Assembly (NCBI RefSeq): GCF_963678635.1
Contig: NC_087064.1
Location: 14,359,599 to 14,422,801, forward strand
Length of the DNA stretch: 63,203 nt
Source: Symsagittifera roscoffensis
Taxonomy: Eukaryota > Xenacoelomorpha > Acoela > Convolutidae
Reading direction: 5' to 3'
Shown: one piece after another, positions 49,103 to 58,381 of the stretch
Layout: each line of letters starts with the position of its first letter
Position numbering within the stretch: the stretch's first letter is position 1
Translations under genes and position numbers: made by a program
The notes under the pieces: generated by a model
What the model was told of the DNA's origin: nothing
Database searches by the model: none
Seen by the model: the letters and a program-made list of their open reading frames with translations, nothing else

Positions 49103-50157
49103 AAAAAGCTAAACGGAACTAAATTTTTACTGTGTGTCTAGTTGAATTGTTTCTTGTTAAATTTCATAGAAATAGGAGATCATACATCTGGTTCTGCTAA
49201 AGTATTAGTTTGCTTAGAATTAATTAGCAGACTCATATTATTTTCTCTAAAAAAATATTTCTACATCAAATTTTTTTATCCAAAAGAATGAAATGTAGAT
49301 CTTGAAAGCGAATTTTTGATTTATACTTCATGTATCAACTTCCAAAAGATATTGGAATTGGGTTTACTTCACATCAAATTATTTTCAAAAAATCTGAATT
49401 TTCATATAAGTTAACCTAGTATATCAAATGACTAAAAATTTTCCAAACATTACACTTTTTTGTTGGACTTTTTCTCAAGATGTAATATATAAGCTAAATT
49501 TTAATTGAAAAAAAATCTCTAAACTTCTAATGAAATAAATTGAGTTTCTATCTCAATTTGATTTGCTCTCAGTGTCTGCTTCATCTAATATCTTCCAACT
49601 TAATCAAATTCGAACAAAGTTTTATTTGGAAATTGAGTTTTAGAGGTAAAATGTATCATTTCAACGAACGTTCATTAATCCGAAGCAGAATTAAAACCAT
49701 AAATCCTTTTTAAAAAAACTTCAAATTATTTTTTTCACCTATAACTGTATGTTGCTGTTTCAACTCTGAATTTCTATTTTGAAGTAAATTTTTGGTTGAG
49801 AATGATGTATATTATTATCTTGAAATTTTCAAATGTTAGCAAAACATACATTTTCCAGGACAGTTATCAGTTTCTTTTCTGAATCGTAGAAAAAAAAAGC
49901 AAAAGAAAACCATAATTCTTAGTAAATCAATTCCCAATATCTGCTACGCACTACTCTATGATTACTTTTACAAGCACTAAGCAAGGAAAACTTAAAATGG
50001 TTATTAGGTAAAACCTTTCAATTAATCAATGTTTTATAAATATCCAGTTTTTTATAGTGATTCAACAAATACTTAAGCACTCATTAGCGTATGTGATTCA
50101 CTTTTACTAAAAATTTATCGCAACAAAATCGCCGCAAGCTGGCAACCGATGGAGTTT

Positions 50158-50271
50158 TTACAGTAGATGGAAGATTTTCGGATCGATTTCCATTGAAAGT
50201 TTCAAGACCATTTGAACTCGGTCGTTGTTGGTTTTATCATCAATCAGAACCTTTGAATATGACAAAACCAG
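50158..50271 (-). CDS. conserved exon-like segment, left TIR
   Basis: 37 codons ending in TAA, with a counterpart at 58,743-58,856. Both end LKLSMEIDPK[VI]FHLL, and the nucleotide differences in the last half are largely silent or conservative. It lies downstream of the zinc-finger ORF in the same direction, so it may be its last exon or part of a separate small gene. The upstream boundary is unclear because the two copies differ by a 1-nt indel just before it. Confidence 0.35.
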   Translation of the reverse strand: MVLSYSKVLIDDKTNNDRVQMVLKLSMEIDPKIFHLL

Positions 50272-50384
50272 AATAATGATGAAAAAACTGTAAATTTTTT
50301 ACTAGAAGTTTTTCAAATTTAATGTTTTGTCTTTTCAGATTCAGTAAAAAATTATTATTCAAAGTATTTTCTACTATGTTTTTA

Positions 50385-50639
50385 TTAAAAATATATCAAT
50401 TTTACCTTCTCTTGGAGTGTATTTTGAGGCTGCTGAGCACATAATTTAAAATTATGTTGACAATGCTTCTTCTTGATATGATTAGTAAGTTCCTGGCTGC
50501 TATATGTATAAAAGTTACAATTGGAACACTTTAAAACGCCACAGTGCTTTCGATGTCTTGATGCGTGTAAGCGAGTGTATTCTCTTCCACATTCAAGACA
50601 TACCAATTTTTTCGTTTTTATCAAATGACGGCATCTCAA
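50385..50639 (-). pseudogene. C2H2 zinc-finger protein, left TIR copy (frameshifted start)
   Basis: Same small protein as 58,382-58,630. It has one Cys/His cluster (CLECGREY...RHRKHC) and one classical C2H2 finger (C-x2-C-x12-H-x4-H, KCSNCNF). Relative to the right copy it has one extra nucleotide near 50,600, so the ATG-started frame stops early and the finger-coding frame begins only at a TTG (50,637-50,639). It is transcribed outward, towards the left end. Probably the inactive twin. Confidence 0.7.
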
Positions 50640-50820
50640 TAAGTAGAAAACAAAAAATGGGAGATTAAGAATGTCCCAAATTTTTTAGAAAAGAAAAGTT
50701 GAATATTCTCAAAAAATGAATAAAAATGAATAAAAAAAGCAATTATCTTATTCAATTGCTTTTAACGTGAAAGAAAATTAGAATGGATTTACTATTAAGC
50801 CTTTCTGAAATAAAATTTAA

Positions 50821-51150
50821 CCAATCTAACCATGGAGTATTCAAAAATTCTGCTATCAAACAATGAGAAAAGAGCATTAATCATAAGGAAATTTTTATCT
50901 TTTCTGATATCAACCAATCAGAATCGACTTTCAATGGTCATGGAATTTTCAATGAATTTTATGTCAACCAATCAAAACTGAGTTCTACTTTCCATGGGTT
51001 TTTCAACAAAATTGATATCGTTTGTAGTTATCAAGGATTTCTTCACAGGTAGTATTTGTGGTAATAACCAATCAGAATCAAGTATTCACAGATTTTAAAA
51101 TACTTTGTAGATCAGAACCAAACTATGTTTATGAAATTTGCCAATCAATG
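50821..51150. promoter_or_regulatory. cluster of CCAAT boxes
   Basis: CCAATC(A/T) occurs at 50,821, 50,914, 50,968, 51,068 and 51,141, several followed by GAATC or AAA. Further copies are at 51,928, 51,963 (CCAATGA), 54,616 (inverted), 56,828, 56,869, 56,919, 56,958, 57,110, and inverted at about 58,098 and 58,153. The spacing between the small genes suggests promoter elements (NF-Y-type sites) shared by all genes of this element. Confidence 0.45.
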
Positions 51151-51241
51151 AATTTAATTGAATTGTGTGAATTGTTCTAACATTACTAACTAACATATAC
51201 ATTTGACACCAAAGTGAGATAAATGAGATTTCTTGTCTGGT

Positions 51242-51553
51242 TTATATTGTTTTTTCGATGCTCAATTCAAATTTTGAAATTGCGATCAAAATTTTTTCGA
51301 TTTGTTCTATTTCTAACAAGTGAAAAGAGAAAATACCAAAATGTACATTTTTGTTGTTTTCATTCTGGTATATTGTAATATAAACAACCGGAAGTTTTTT
51401 AAATTTGGATAGTCGATTAAAAAATAATCTGACAAATCTAGAATTTGCATTTGTATCAAATTCAAAACAGTAATCGAAATGATGTTCCTTATCTTCAATA
51501 TTTGTTTCATTGACTCTTCCATTCTTTTGTTTTTTTACTGATCGACCACTCAA
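51242..51553 (-). CDS. small PC4-like module protein, N-terminus uncertain
   Basis: The 103-codon frame begins at a non-ATG codon (TTG, 51,553) right after an upstream stop, so the true start is probably in an upstream exon. The C-terminal half reads like a beta-hairpin plus helix (VVYITIYQNE, then GIFSFHLLEIEQIEKIL). This has the same order of hydrophobic and aromatic positions as the other core ORFs and as the PC4/Sub1 single-stranded-DNA-binding domain. The N-terminal ~30 residues are basic or polar (VKKQKNGR). Assignment to the fold is pattern-based inference. Confidence 0.4.
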   Translation of the reverse strand: MSGRSVKKQKNGRVNETNIEDKEHHFDYCFEFDTNANSRFVRLFFNRLSKFKKLPVVYITIYQNENNKNVHFGIFSFHLLEIEQIEKILIAISKFELSIEKTI

Positions 51554-52285
51554 TTTGAGTTAGTTCTTCTAAATAAAAACATTGTTGATAAATCTGGCAG
51601 TACTCTTCTTTTCTGAAATCTCCTCTCCTTTTTTTAACAGAATTATTGAAGTTTCTGTGTTTCTATACAAGTTAAAACGAATACAATCTCCATCAACGTC
51701 ATCTGTTTACCACTCTTTTTGTTTTTTGTGGTAGTTCAACCCTAAAATTTGATAAATGTTCATTTCAGACATTGAAAACGCTTTTGAAAGAAACATATTT
51801 CTCACTGAAATTAACAAAAAAACTTGAAAAAACTCGAATTGTTGAACCATTTTTACTTATTTTGTAATCAACATTAAATGTTTTTCCCTTACTTAGAGAC
51901 TGATTAGTATTAAAAAAATTCATGTAGCCAATCAAAACCTCAAATTAGGGCAATTGAAAACAACCAATGAAATTCAGAATTTCGAAAAATAATGATAATG
52001 TTACAACTAACTAAACATTTTGTTTGTAATTTTGTTCAAATAAGACAATTTTTACTTAACTTGTGATAAAAGCAGTAATTAAAAAAAATTTTCTGCAATT
52101 TCCTAAGCAAATACTGGAAAATTTATTGATAATTGGATAGTGTTTTATGTCAATTTTGATTAAATTTTTATGTTTTGTCTGACTTTTACTCAGTTATCAC
52201 AGCTCTAAATGTGCACTTCAGTGACAAAAGATAGTTTTGAACCAACAATATTTCAATTAGTCAACATAAAAAACATCACAAAGCA
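51554..52285. other. core intergenic segment
   Basis: No convincing ORF. It contains CCAAT boxes at 51,928 and 51,963 and probably the upstream exon or promoter of the 51,242-51,553 gene. A short ATG-started frame near 51,700 on the minus strand is too brief to call. Confidence 0.3.
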
Positions 52286-52639
52286 TTACTGAGGCTTACA
52301 ATTATCAACAAACATAAAGTCTCCCAAAATTTGGGACAGTTCTTTGAATTCATTCAAGGTATAGTTGACATAGGCAACTTGTTTCATTGCTTCAATCTCT
52401 TTTGCAGTAAAGAGTCGAATCTGAATGTAGGGTGGCTTGTTCACACTGTACTTCTAGATTGTGACACACACCCTCCTCATGTTGTATGTTGCTATTTCAT
52501 ATACTCTATTACAGATCTCCAGCTCCTGATCCATAGTTGATTCTTTGCCATTTTTGGCTTCATATATAGGTACGAGTCCAAGGTTTTCAGCATTGTGAAT
52601 AACAGTATTCCGGATTGTCGATAATGCTTCACCTTCTTT
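52286..52639 (-). pseudogene. PC4-like module protein with in-frame TAG
   Basis: One frame is open from 52,639 to the TAA at 52,286-52,288 except for a TAG at 52,454-52,456. The N-terminal ~60 codons are charged and helix-like (TMDQELEICNRVYEIATYN). After the stop comes the best PC4-like stretch of the element (PPYIQIRLFTAKE, then VAYVNYTLNEFKELSQIL), which matches the family pattern of an I-x-I-R strand, a turn, a second strand and a helix. No ATG at the beginning; an upstream exon is likely. Either the TAG is a mutation or it lies in an unrecognised intron. Confidence 0.45.
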
Positions 52640-52926
52640 TTACTAAGATAGACTTGTTGGGACTTTTCAAATTGTCCCAAATCGTTAATTTTTAATAGTT
52701 GAAAGCAGGGCTCAAAATAAAATTTCCCCTTGTAGGATTTTTGGAACCAAACAAATCTCCCAATTCTTGTTTGATCTTTTGAGAACTCAATAAAATTTTG
52801 AGATTAAATGAAAATGGAAGTAAGAAGTATGATTCATCATGATTTCCATATTTGGGAGTAATACCAAATAAGGAATGATTTGTATGAAATTTACATATAC
52901 CGAAATCACGTAGGCGTTACTTCTCC

Positions 52927-52934
52927 TATATAAA
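52927..52934 (+). promoter_or_regulatory. TATA box of the 52,967 gene
   Basis: TATATAAA lies 32 nt upstream of an ATG (52,967), giving a very short 5' leader. A consensus TATA box this close to the start is typical of virus-like compact genes. Confidence 0.55.
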
Positions 52935-52966
52935 TCCACAATTCTCAGCAAAAATCATTCTTTCCA

Positions 52967-53534
52967 ATGGCTGCTGCTATGTGTCAAGCTCTTCCCAGCT
53001 TTTATTCAGATTATTGTAAAAAATCAATATTTATTTCCGTTTCCAGTGATTTTTACGAAAAATACATAGTAACACATGATTATTGTATCTCTATCCACAA
53101 CTCTTTATGTTCTTTGGAAAATTGTAAGTTCCATTTGGTTTTAATAGGAATTTCTCATAGCCAAGAGATTAGATAAATATGTATACATATATCAAGAAAT
53201 TGACTGCCCTTACACTTTGTTCTCACACAGATTCTATTCAAGTATGGTTACGTCAATAGGAGAAATGTTAAATCAGCTTAGAGGAGCAGTTCAACACAAC
53301 TTACGATGGAAAGGAGCCGAAAAGATGCCTAGTATTGCAAAGAAACGACTAATTCGGAAAAAATTTACAGACATTATTTATGTTCCAACCAGAAACTGGC
53401 TTCCACACAAACTCTTGGTTCAGCGTTTCTGGATAGAATTCGAAAAATTCAGAACTCAAAATATGAATCTGATTTGTTTAAGATTATTGATTGCTTTATT
53501 GATTGTCATGGTTCTGTGCATAGTGATTATGTAA
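52967..53534 (+). CDS. tail-anchored protein with PC4-like N-terminus, probably two exons
   Basis: The start at ATG 52,967 follows a TATA box. The first 52 codons include SIFISVSSDFYEK and CISIHNSLCSLEN, resembling the strand-helix module of 53,661-54,131 (which has ISIHDW). A donor GTAAGT at 53,124 and an acceptor CTCATAG ending at 53,160 define a 37-nt intron; removing it joins exactly in frame to the ORF that ends at 53,534 (176 codons in total). Without splicing the first ORF stops at 53,176. The second part is basic (AKKRLIRKKF) with aromatic residues and ends in a ~20-residue hydrophobic tail (LLIALLIVMVLCIVIM), so the protein is probably membrane-anchored. The intron is short even for nematodes, so a frameshift is an alternative. 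Confidence 0.5.
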
Positions 53535-53660
53535 GCTTTGTGATAAAATAATCAATTATTTTCAAATGTGCTCTTAAAAGTTTACATTGATAAATCTTTA
53601 AAAACTAAGCTTTGGTTCAGGAACACTTTATTCAAATTGTTAAAAAAAACAATTTACAAA

Positions 53661-54131
53661 TCAATGGTAAACTTGAAAAAATGTGTAAAAAATCAAAAAA
53701 TGAGTTAATTTTTGGAGTTCTTTGTCACTTTCTTCTTCATGTGCCACGCCATGTTTTCTTCTAAACAGAGCTAAATTATCATGTTGAACCTTCAATTTTT
53801 CTTTCTTGTACCTTCTTTCACAAATTGTTTCAAATTTTCGCCAATCATGTATGGAAATTCTTAAGGGAATGAAACACTTCTTCGGATCTCTGTAGAAGAT
53901 GTCAAATTCAACCATTTTATCAAAAATAGTCATTTGTAGTAAATGTTCACTTGTAAGCAAATGGAAACTATTTCCGTATCCCAGATCCACAGTTTCATCA
54001 AAATATTTTTCATTTGAATCATATGAAAACCCGTACTTTTTTCTCGAAGGTGACTTAGACATAGCCAATTCCTTTCTAAATTCTCCAACTCTTCTACTCT
54101 CGAGTTTTCTCCATTCCAAGAGATCTATCAT
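53661..54131 (-). CDS. PC4-like protein, 156 aa
   Basis: ATG at 54,131. Residues ~80-110 give the clearest module of the core: VEFDIFYRDPKKCFIPLR followed by ISIHDWRKFETI. In PC4/Sub1 the equivalent segment is a strand with I-R-E-[FY], a D-x-x-G/K turn, P-x-[RK]-x-I-S and an aromatic in the helix that packs on the sheet. The N-terminus is basic with a Ser-Pro-rich patch (SKSPSRKKYG); the C-terminus is charged. The frame is also open upstream of the ATG, through a TAG at 54,138-54,140, into the 54,138-54,371 ORF, so the two may once have been one protein. A role in binding single-stranded DNA during replication or in transcription is inferred from the fold only. Confidence 0.55.
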   Translation of the reverse strand: MIDLLEWRKLESRRVGEFRKELAMSKSPSRKKYGFSYDSNEKYFDETVDLGYGNSFHLLTSEHLLQMTIFDKMVEFDIFYRDPKKCFIPLRISIHDWRKFETICERRYKKEKLKVQHDNLALFRRKHGVAHEEESDKELQKLTHFLIFYTFFQVYH

Positions 54132-54137
54132 AATTTG

Positions 54138-54371
54138 CTAAATAGCTTGGAAGATTTTATTAATTTTGAGAATTTTGACAGTTTCGGTGCCAATTTCAAA
54201 CTGGATGCAGTAACTCGCCCGTTCTATAATGTTTGGTTTCAAAGTTTGAGATAGATTTCCGTTTCTTCTAAAATTCTGCTCATGTTGGTAAAATGAACTG
54301 AACTGTAGGAGACTTTCAAATGAAATGAAATATATATTTTTTTCAGCTTTAGATTTTGCTGAATTTCTCAT
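54138..54371 (-). CDS. 77-aa ORF in frame with the 156-aa PC4-like ORF
   Basis: ATG at 54,371; ends with TAG 54,138-54,140, and only two codons separate this stop from the next ORF's ATG in the same frame. The content is basic at the N-terminus, then alternating hydrophobic and polar (KNIYFISFESLLQF; YCIQFEIGTETVKILKI), suggesting beta strands. It could be the N-terminal domain of a longer protein separated by a nonsense mutation, or a separate small protein. Not recognised. Confidence 0.35.
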   Translation of the reverse strand: MRNSAKSKAEKNIYFISFESLLQFSSFYQHEQNFRRNGNLSQTLKPNIIERASYCIQFEIGTETVKILKINKIFQAI

Positions 54372-54399
54372 AAAAACTGATCTCCAAAAATTTTGCAAC

Positions 54400-55320
54400 A
54401 CTTGATTGACTGTAATTGTTTATGCAGGATTTTGTAAAATGAGAATTTTTTGTTCACTAAGGTTTTTCAAAAAGGAAGATTTTCATTGAAAACTATTCCT
54501 ATTATTTACAACCTTGGTTGCGTATCTTTATTTAGATTTAAAAAACTAGCAAAATAAATAAAATCCATAAATTTGTTTCATCAACGTCATCACCTTAGAG
54601 TTAGTTCTGGAATTCTGATTGGTTAAATTTTAGTGATTAGTTCTTGAATTTCGAAGATTGAGAAAAATCTAGATGTTAATGTGTAATGACTTCTTATAAA
54701 ATTCACGGATTTAATCTGTGGATTTAAAAAATTAGAAGATTCTAGAATTTAATGAATAATGACGTCAATTTCTCTGGTGGAAATATTCCACAACTTTTAC
54801 TGTTCTATAAAAGTTAAAGCGTAATGACGTCATTTTCTCAGGTAGAATTAGACTTTTATTACCTAAATAATTCAAAAGACACCTTCTTAGCTCTGTAGAG
54901 GAATCATGTCAGACCCTCTGAATGGCTTTTTCAAATAATTTTTTTTATGATAATTGAATTTTTTTCCAGCCTGAACAGTTTTTAACATATAAATGTAAAT
55001 AATTTTTTTTATCTGTACCAAAAATTCTCTCAAGAGTTTTTGCAAAATGCAAAAAAATCTAAGAATTTTTTTGGTAAAATGCACGTTTTTTCTTGGTTTT
55101 TCAAAAATTATGTATAATTTCAACTTTATTTCTTAAATGATAAGGCAAAAAAGGCAAAACTTTAATGTAAAAAGCATGTTGACTTATTGCTTAGAATTTT
55201 TCTATATTGATGACTTTCATCGCTATTCCCTATGTTGATACCTTGGGATTCAATTGTTTCTGATCAAAAGACATGCAAAAATTAGTTTTCTGTGGGATTA
55301 AATTTTGAATGAAAATTTCA
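54400..55320. other. core intergenic segment
   Basis: AT-rich with several ATGACGTCA-like motifs: CATCAACGTCATCACC near 54,580, GTAATGACTTCT near 54,683, AATGACGTCAATT near 54,763 and AATGACGTCATTT near 54,822. The last two are cAMP-response-element or AP-1-like sites with a shared context (TAATGACGTCA, TTCTC, GGTGG/GGTAG). No gene seen. Confidence 0.35.
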
Positions 55321-55375
55321 TAAAGATTAGTAATAAACTGTGCAAGAAAAATTGTAATGATTTATTTCGGCAAGA

Positions 55376-55905
55376 TGGGAAAAGTGTTTCATTTTTTTGA
55401 AGCGTATGCAAAAAGTGTTTTGGATTTTTTTGTACAAATGCGAAAATTTTTCCAATTTTTTTGACAAAAAGCGAAAAGTGTTTTAATATTTTTTGACAAA
55501 ATGCGGAAAGTGTTTCAAATTTTTTGACAAGACAAGAAAAGTGTTTCAAGTTTTTTTGACAAGATGCGAAAAGTGTTTCACTTTTTTTGACAAGATGCGA
55601 AAAGTGTTTCACTTTTTTCCTACAAATGCGAAACGTGTTTCACTTTTTTTGACAAAATGCGTTAACTTTTTTCGACAAAATCCGAAAAGTGTTTCAACAT
55701 TTTTGACAAGATACGGAAAGTGTTTCAATTTTTTCGACAAAATGCAAAAAGTATTTCACTTGTTTCCTACAAAATGCGAAAAATGTTTCAATTTTTTTGA
55801 CAATATGCGAAAAGTGTTTCACTTTTTTTTGACGAAATGCGAAAAAAGTTTTAATTTTTCTACAAAATGCGAAAAGTAGTTGAGTTTTTTTTGTCAAGAT
55901 GCAAC
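55376..55905. repeat. ~29-bp minisatellite
   Basis: About 17-18 copies of a unit reading TTTTTTGACAAAATGCGAAA followed by AGTGTTTCA, with small length variation. Both strands are open across it (55,493-55,879 plus; 55,298-55,612 minus) only because the unit lacks stops in those frames. It lies alone between the PC4-like genes, so it may be a replication- or packaging-type repeat, or neutral. Confidence 0.85.
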
Positions 55906-56144
55906 AACTATCAGGTATTTTTCACTTGCGTACAATTTGTCTAGTGTTTTTGCGATTATGTGTGCAAAAATATTCGAGTTTCTTAACATATGTGCGAGTT
56001 CGGAGCACTAAATTAAGATTTAATTGTTTTTCAATAGTTTACCCTGAACCTCTCATCTATTCTCATAATTAAAATGAAATTGAAGAAATTACTTAATTAC
56101 AAAGAACAAAAATAATACCAAATAACAATTATTTACAAAAACAT

Positions 56145-56639
56145 TTAATCAAAGAGCTGTCGAGCAGCAGAAGATCTCTGGAGGTTCTGTATAGAACGCA
56201 GAGCAGGACGAGGTTCCATTGCTGGTGGTTGTTGTGGAGGAGTGTTTTGAGGCGTCATTGTTTCTGAGAAACCTTCATATTCATCTATTGTTATGGGATT
56301 TTCGACTGATCCTGCTTCCTCCCACGGAAAAAGGAAGTCGTCGACTGGTTGAGCTACAAATCTTGAGTCAGGAATCTCGGGGTAGTTCGTTCCCACATGA
56401 TCAGAAACTTCCTCCATCATTTGCATTGTTCCAAGTTGATTCTGTGTGATGGGAACTTGCATCATATGATTTTCGTTGAAATCCCTTCGCATCACTTCCA
56501 CCATATGCCAGACTTGGATTGGGATGTCCATTCGTGCCAGAAAAACTTCAGAGACTGTTTCTCGCACTTGGATTTGTACTAGATCAGGCAAAAATTCCAC
56601 AGAGGACATGAGGTTGCTGTTTTGCAATGAGAAGATCAT
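56145..56639 (-). CDS. PC4-like protein with acidic Pro-rich tail, 164 aa
   Basis: ATG at 56,639. The N-terminal ~40 residues carry the core's recurrent module (LVQIQVRETVSE, then MDIPIQVWHMVEVM), with the aromatic Trp in the helix as in the 53,661 protein. The rest is Met/Gln-rich, then acidic (DDFLFPWEEAGS, TIDEYEGF), then Pro-rich with a basic end. This is the layout of a transcriptional activator: a DNA-binding-like module plus an acidic activation-like region. Codon use is less AT-biased than its surroundings. A TATA box lies upstream at 56,724-56,731. The frame is intact, and this is the best-looking single-exon gene of the core. Confidence 0.6.
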   Translation of the reverse strand: MIFSLQNSNLMSSVEFLPDLVQIQVRETVSEVFLARMDIPIQVWHMVEVMRRDFNENHMMQVPITQNQLGTMQMMEEVSDHVGTNYPEIPDSRFVAQPVDDFLFPWEEAGSVENPITIDEYEGFSETMTPQNTPPQQPPAMEPRPALRSIQNLQRSSAARQLFD

Positions 56640-56679
56640 TTTGAGCAATAAACTGTGTTGAAGAGTAAAAACAAGAAAG

Positions 56680-56742
56680 AGCTGAGAGAGGGCTAGCTGA
56701 CGGAAGATAAGTTAAAATTAAGGTATTTATAGCTGAGAGAGG
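56680..56742 (-). promoter_or_regulatory. TATA box and duplicated promoter motif
   Basis: On the minus strand TATAAATA occurs at 56,724-56,731, 85 nt ahead of the ATG at 56,639. On the plus strand AGCTGAGAGAGG occurs at 56,680-56,691 and again at 56,731-56,742, each followed by GTTGAC/GCTGAC and AAGTT-AAA, so the promoter region contains a 51-bp tandem duplication. CCAAT boxes lie upstream at 56,828-56,958. Confidence 0.5.
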
Positions 56743-56942
56743 AGGTAGTTGACCGTAGTTAAGTTGAAAATAAATTGATTTTTAGTGAGGAGTTATGGGT
56801 ACCTTCAACCCGAATGTGTGGGTTTGACCAATCAGAATTGATTTTCCTTATTTGGATTGCAGTCGTGTCCAATCAGGTTTCAGCTTCCTTTTATGGGATT
56901 CTTGGATAAAAGTCGTGTCCAATCGGAAACAAAGCTCCATTT

Positions 56943-57245
56943 TGGGTATTGTCATTTCCAATCACAAAAATGTTCTTTTTTGTTCTAGTTGTGTTGTCTT
57001 ATCGAATCAGAGAAAATATTAAGGACTTAAATCTGCCAAATAAGTAACAATATACACAAAAGCAATTGCAAAATTAAATGACCAAAAATAAGATTGGGTA
57101 TTGTCATTTCCAATCACAAAAATGTTCTTTTTTGTTCTAGTTGTGTTGTCTTATCGAATCAGAGAAAATATTAAGGACTTAAATCTGCCAAATAAGTAAC
57201 AATATACACAAAAGCAATTGCAAAATTAAATGACCAAAAATAAGA
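56943..57245. repeat. two exact 152-bp tandem copies
   Basis: The sequence beginning GGGTATTGTCATTTCC at 56,944 repeats at 57,096 with no visible difference until about 57,244. Each copy contains a CCAATCA box. A recent duplication, or an assembly duplication. Confidence 0.85.
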
Positions 57246-57989
57246 AATATTGCTGATATAAATAACAAAAAAATAGCGAACAAGTAGCATCTCTACAAGT
57301 TTTTTTCATCAAGAGAAATGAATATTTTGTATGTAATCAATGAGAAATTGTTGATTTTTGAGTAGATAGTCAAGTTCTTTGATTTTGATGTAAATTTGGG
57401 AGGATAACTCAAATTTGATGAGTTTTTCAAAGCAAATCTCTGGAAATCTGGTTCCAAACCGAATCAAGCAAGATTTTGAACTTTAAAAATCCTTAACGAA
57501 ATGAAAGAATAAAGAACTTTACTGGGGAGTTTTTACAATTTTGTGTATTGGGTAGGGGATAAAAATTTTTTTTGATATATTATCGTACGACTTTTTGATT
57601 AATTTCAAATTTTCGAGAATAAACAAAAATTGTTTCCTTGTGAAGTGTAATTCAGCCGTAAGTTTGAAGCTTTAAATGCAAGAAAACTGCAGTGGATTAC
57701 AAGAAAACTGTTTGATTGAGTAAGTTTCTCTGAAGAGACCTTTACATAGTCGGGGAACTCTATTTTGGACAACATAAACGTCCAAAAAATTGTGAAAAAA
57801 GAAAATCAATTGGAATTTTTTCCTTTTTCTTGTAAAATAACTCGAGGAAATTGAGATGTTTTTTATTAGACATTTTCAAATAATGATTAAGTTTTTTTAA
57901 AAAATAATAAACAGTTCACTTTTAGAAAATGCTTGATTCTAATAGGATGATTTCCAACAAACAATGTTACTAAAAGAATACTCAATTCT
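57246..57989. other. core segment next to the right TIR
   Basis: AT-rich; no ORF, tandem repeat or recognisable site beyond poly-A/T tracts. Confidence 0.4.
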
Positions 57990-58381
57990 GATCGTTAGAT
58001 ATTGAAATTGTTGAAAAACCCATGAGAAGTAGAACTCAGTTTTGAGTGGTTGACATAAAATTAATTGAAAATTCCATGACCATTGAAAGTCGATTCTGAT
58101 TGGTTGATATCAGAAAAGATAAAAACTTCCTTATAATTAATGCTCGATTCTCATTGGTTGATAGCAGAATATTTGAAAACTCCATGGTTAGATTGGATAA
58201 GTTTTATTTCAGCTAGGCTAAATAGTAAATCCATTCTGATTTTCTTTCACGTTAAAAGCAATTGGTTAAGATATTTGCTTTTTTTTTTTCATTTTTAATC
58301 ATTTTTTGAGGTTATTCAACTTTTCTTTTCGAAAAATTTGGGACATCTAAATCTCCCATTTTTCTTTTTCTACTTATTGAG

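Larger units (their letters stand above)
46886..51020. repeat. left terminal inverted repeat (~4.1 kb)
   Basis: Reverse-complement counterpart of about 57,990-61,990, followed along its whole length by shared landmarks: the terminal GTGAGGACC region, GGCGCC-AAAAATTTTTCTG, the zinc-finger ORF and CCAATCAGAATCGA. Its inner edge is near 51,020, where the sequence AACCCATGG-AAAGTAGAACTCAG ends its match. It is slightly longer than the right copy, including a palindromic insertion at 49,067-49,102. Confidence 0.85.

Noticed and set aside
55298-55897. Overlapping 67-128 aa ORFs (FDKMRKVF-type repeats)
   Set aside because: Generated by the 29-bp minisatellite on both strands.
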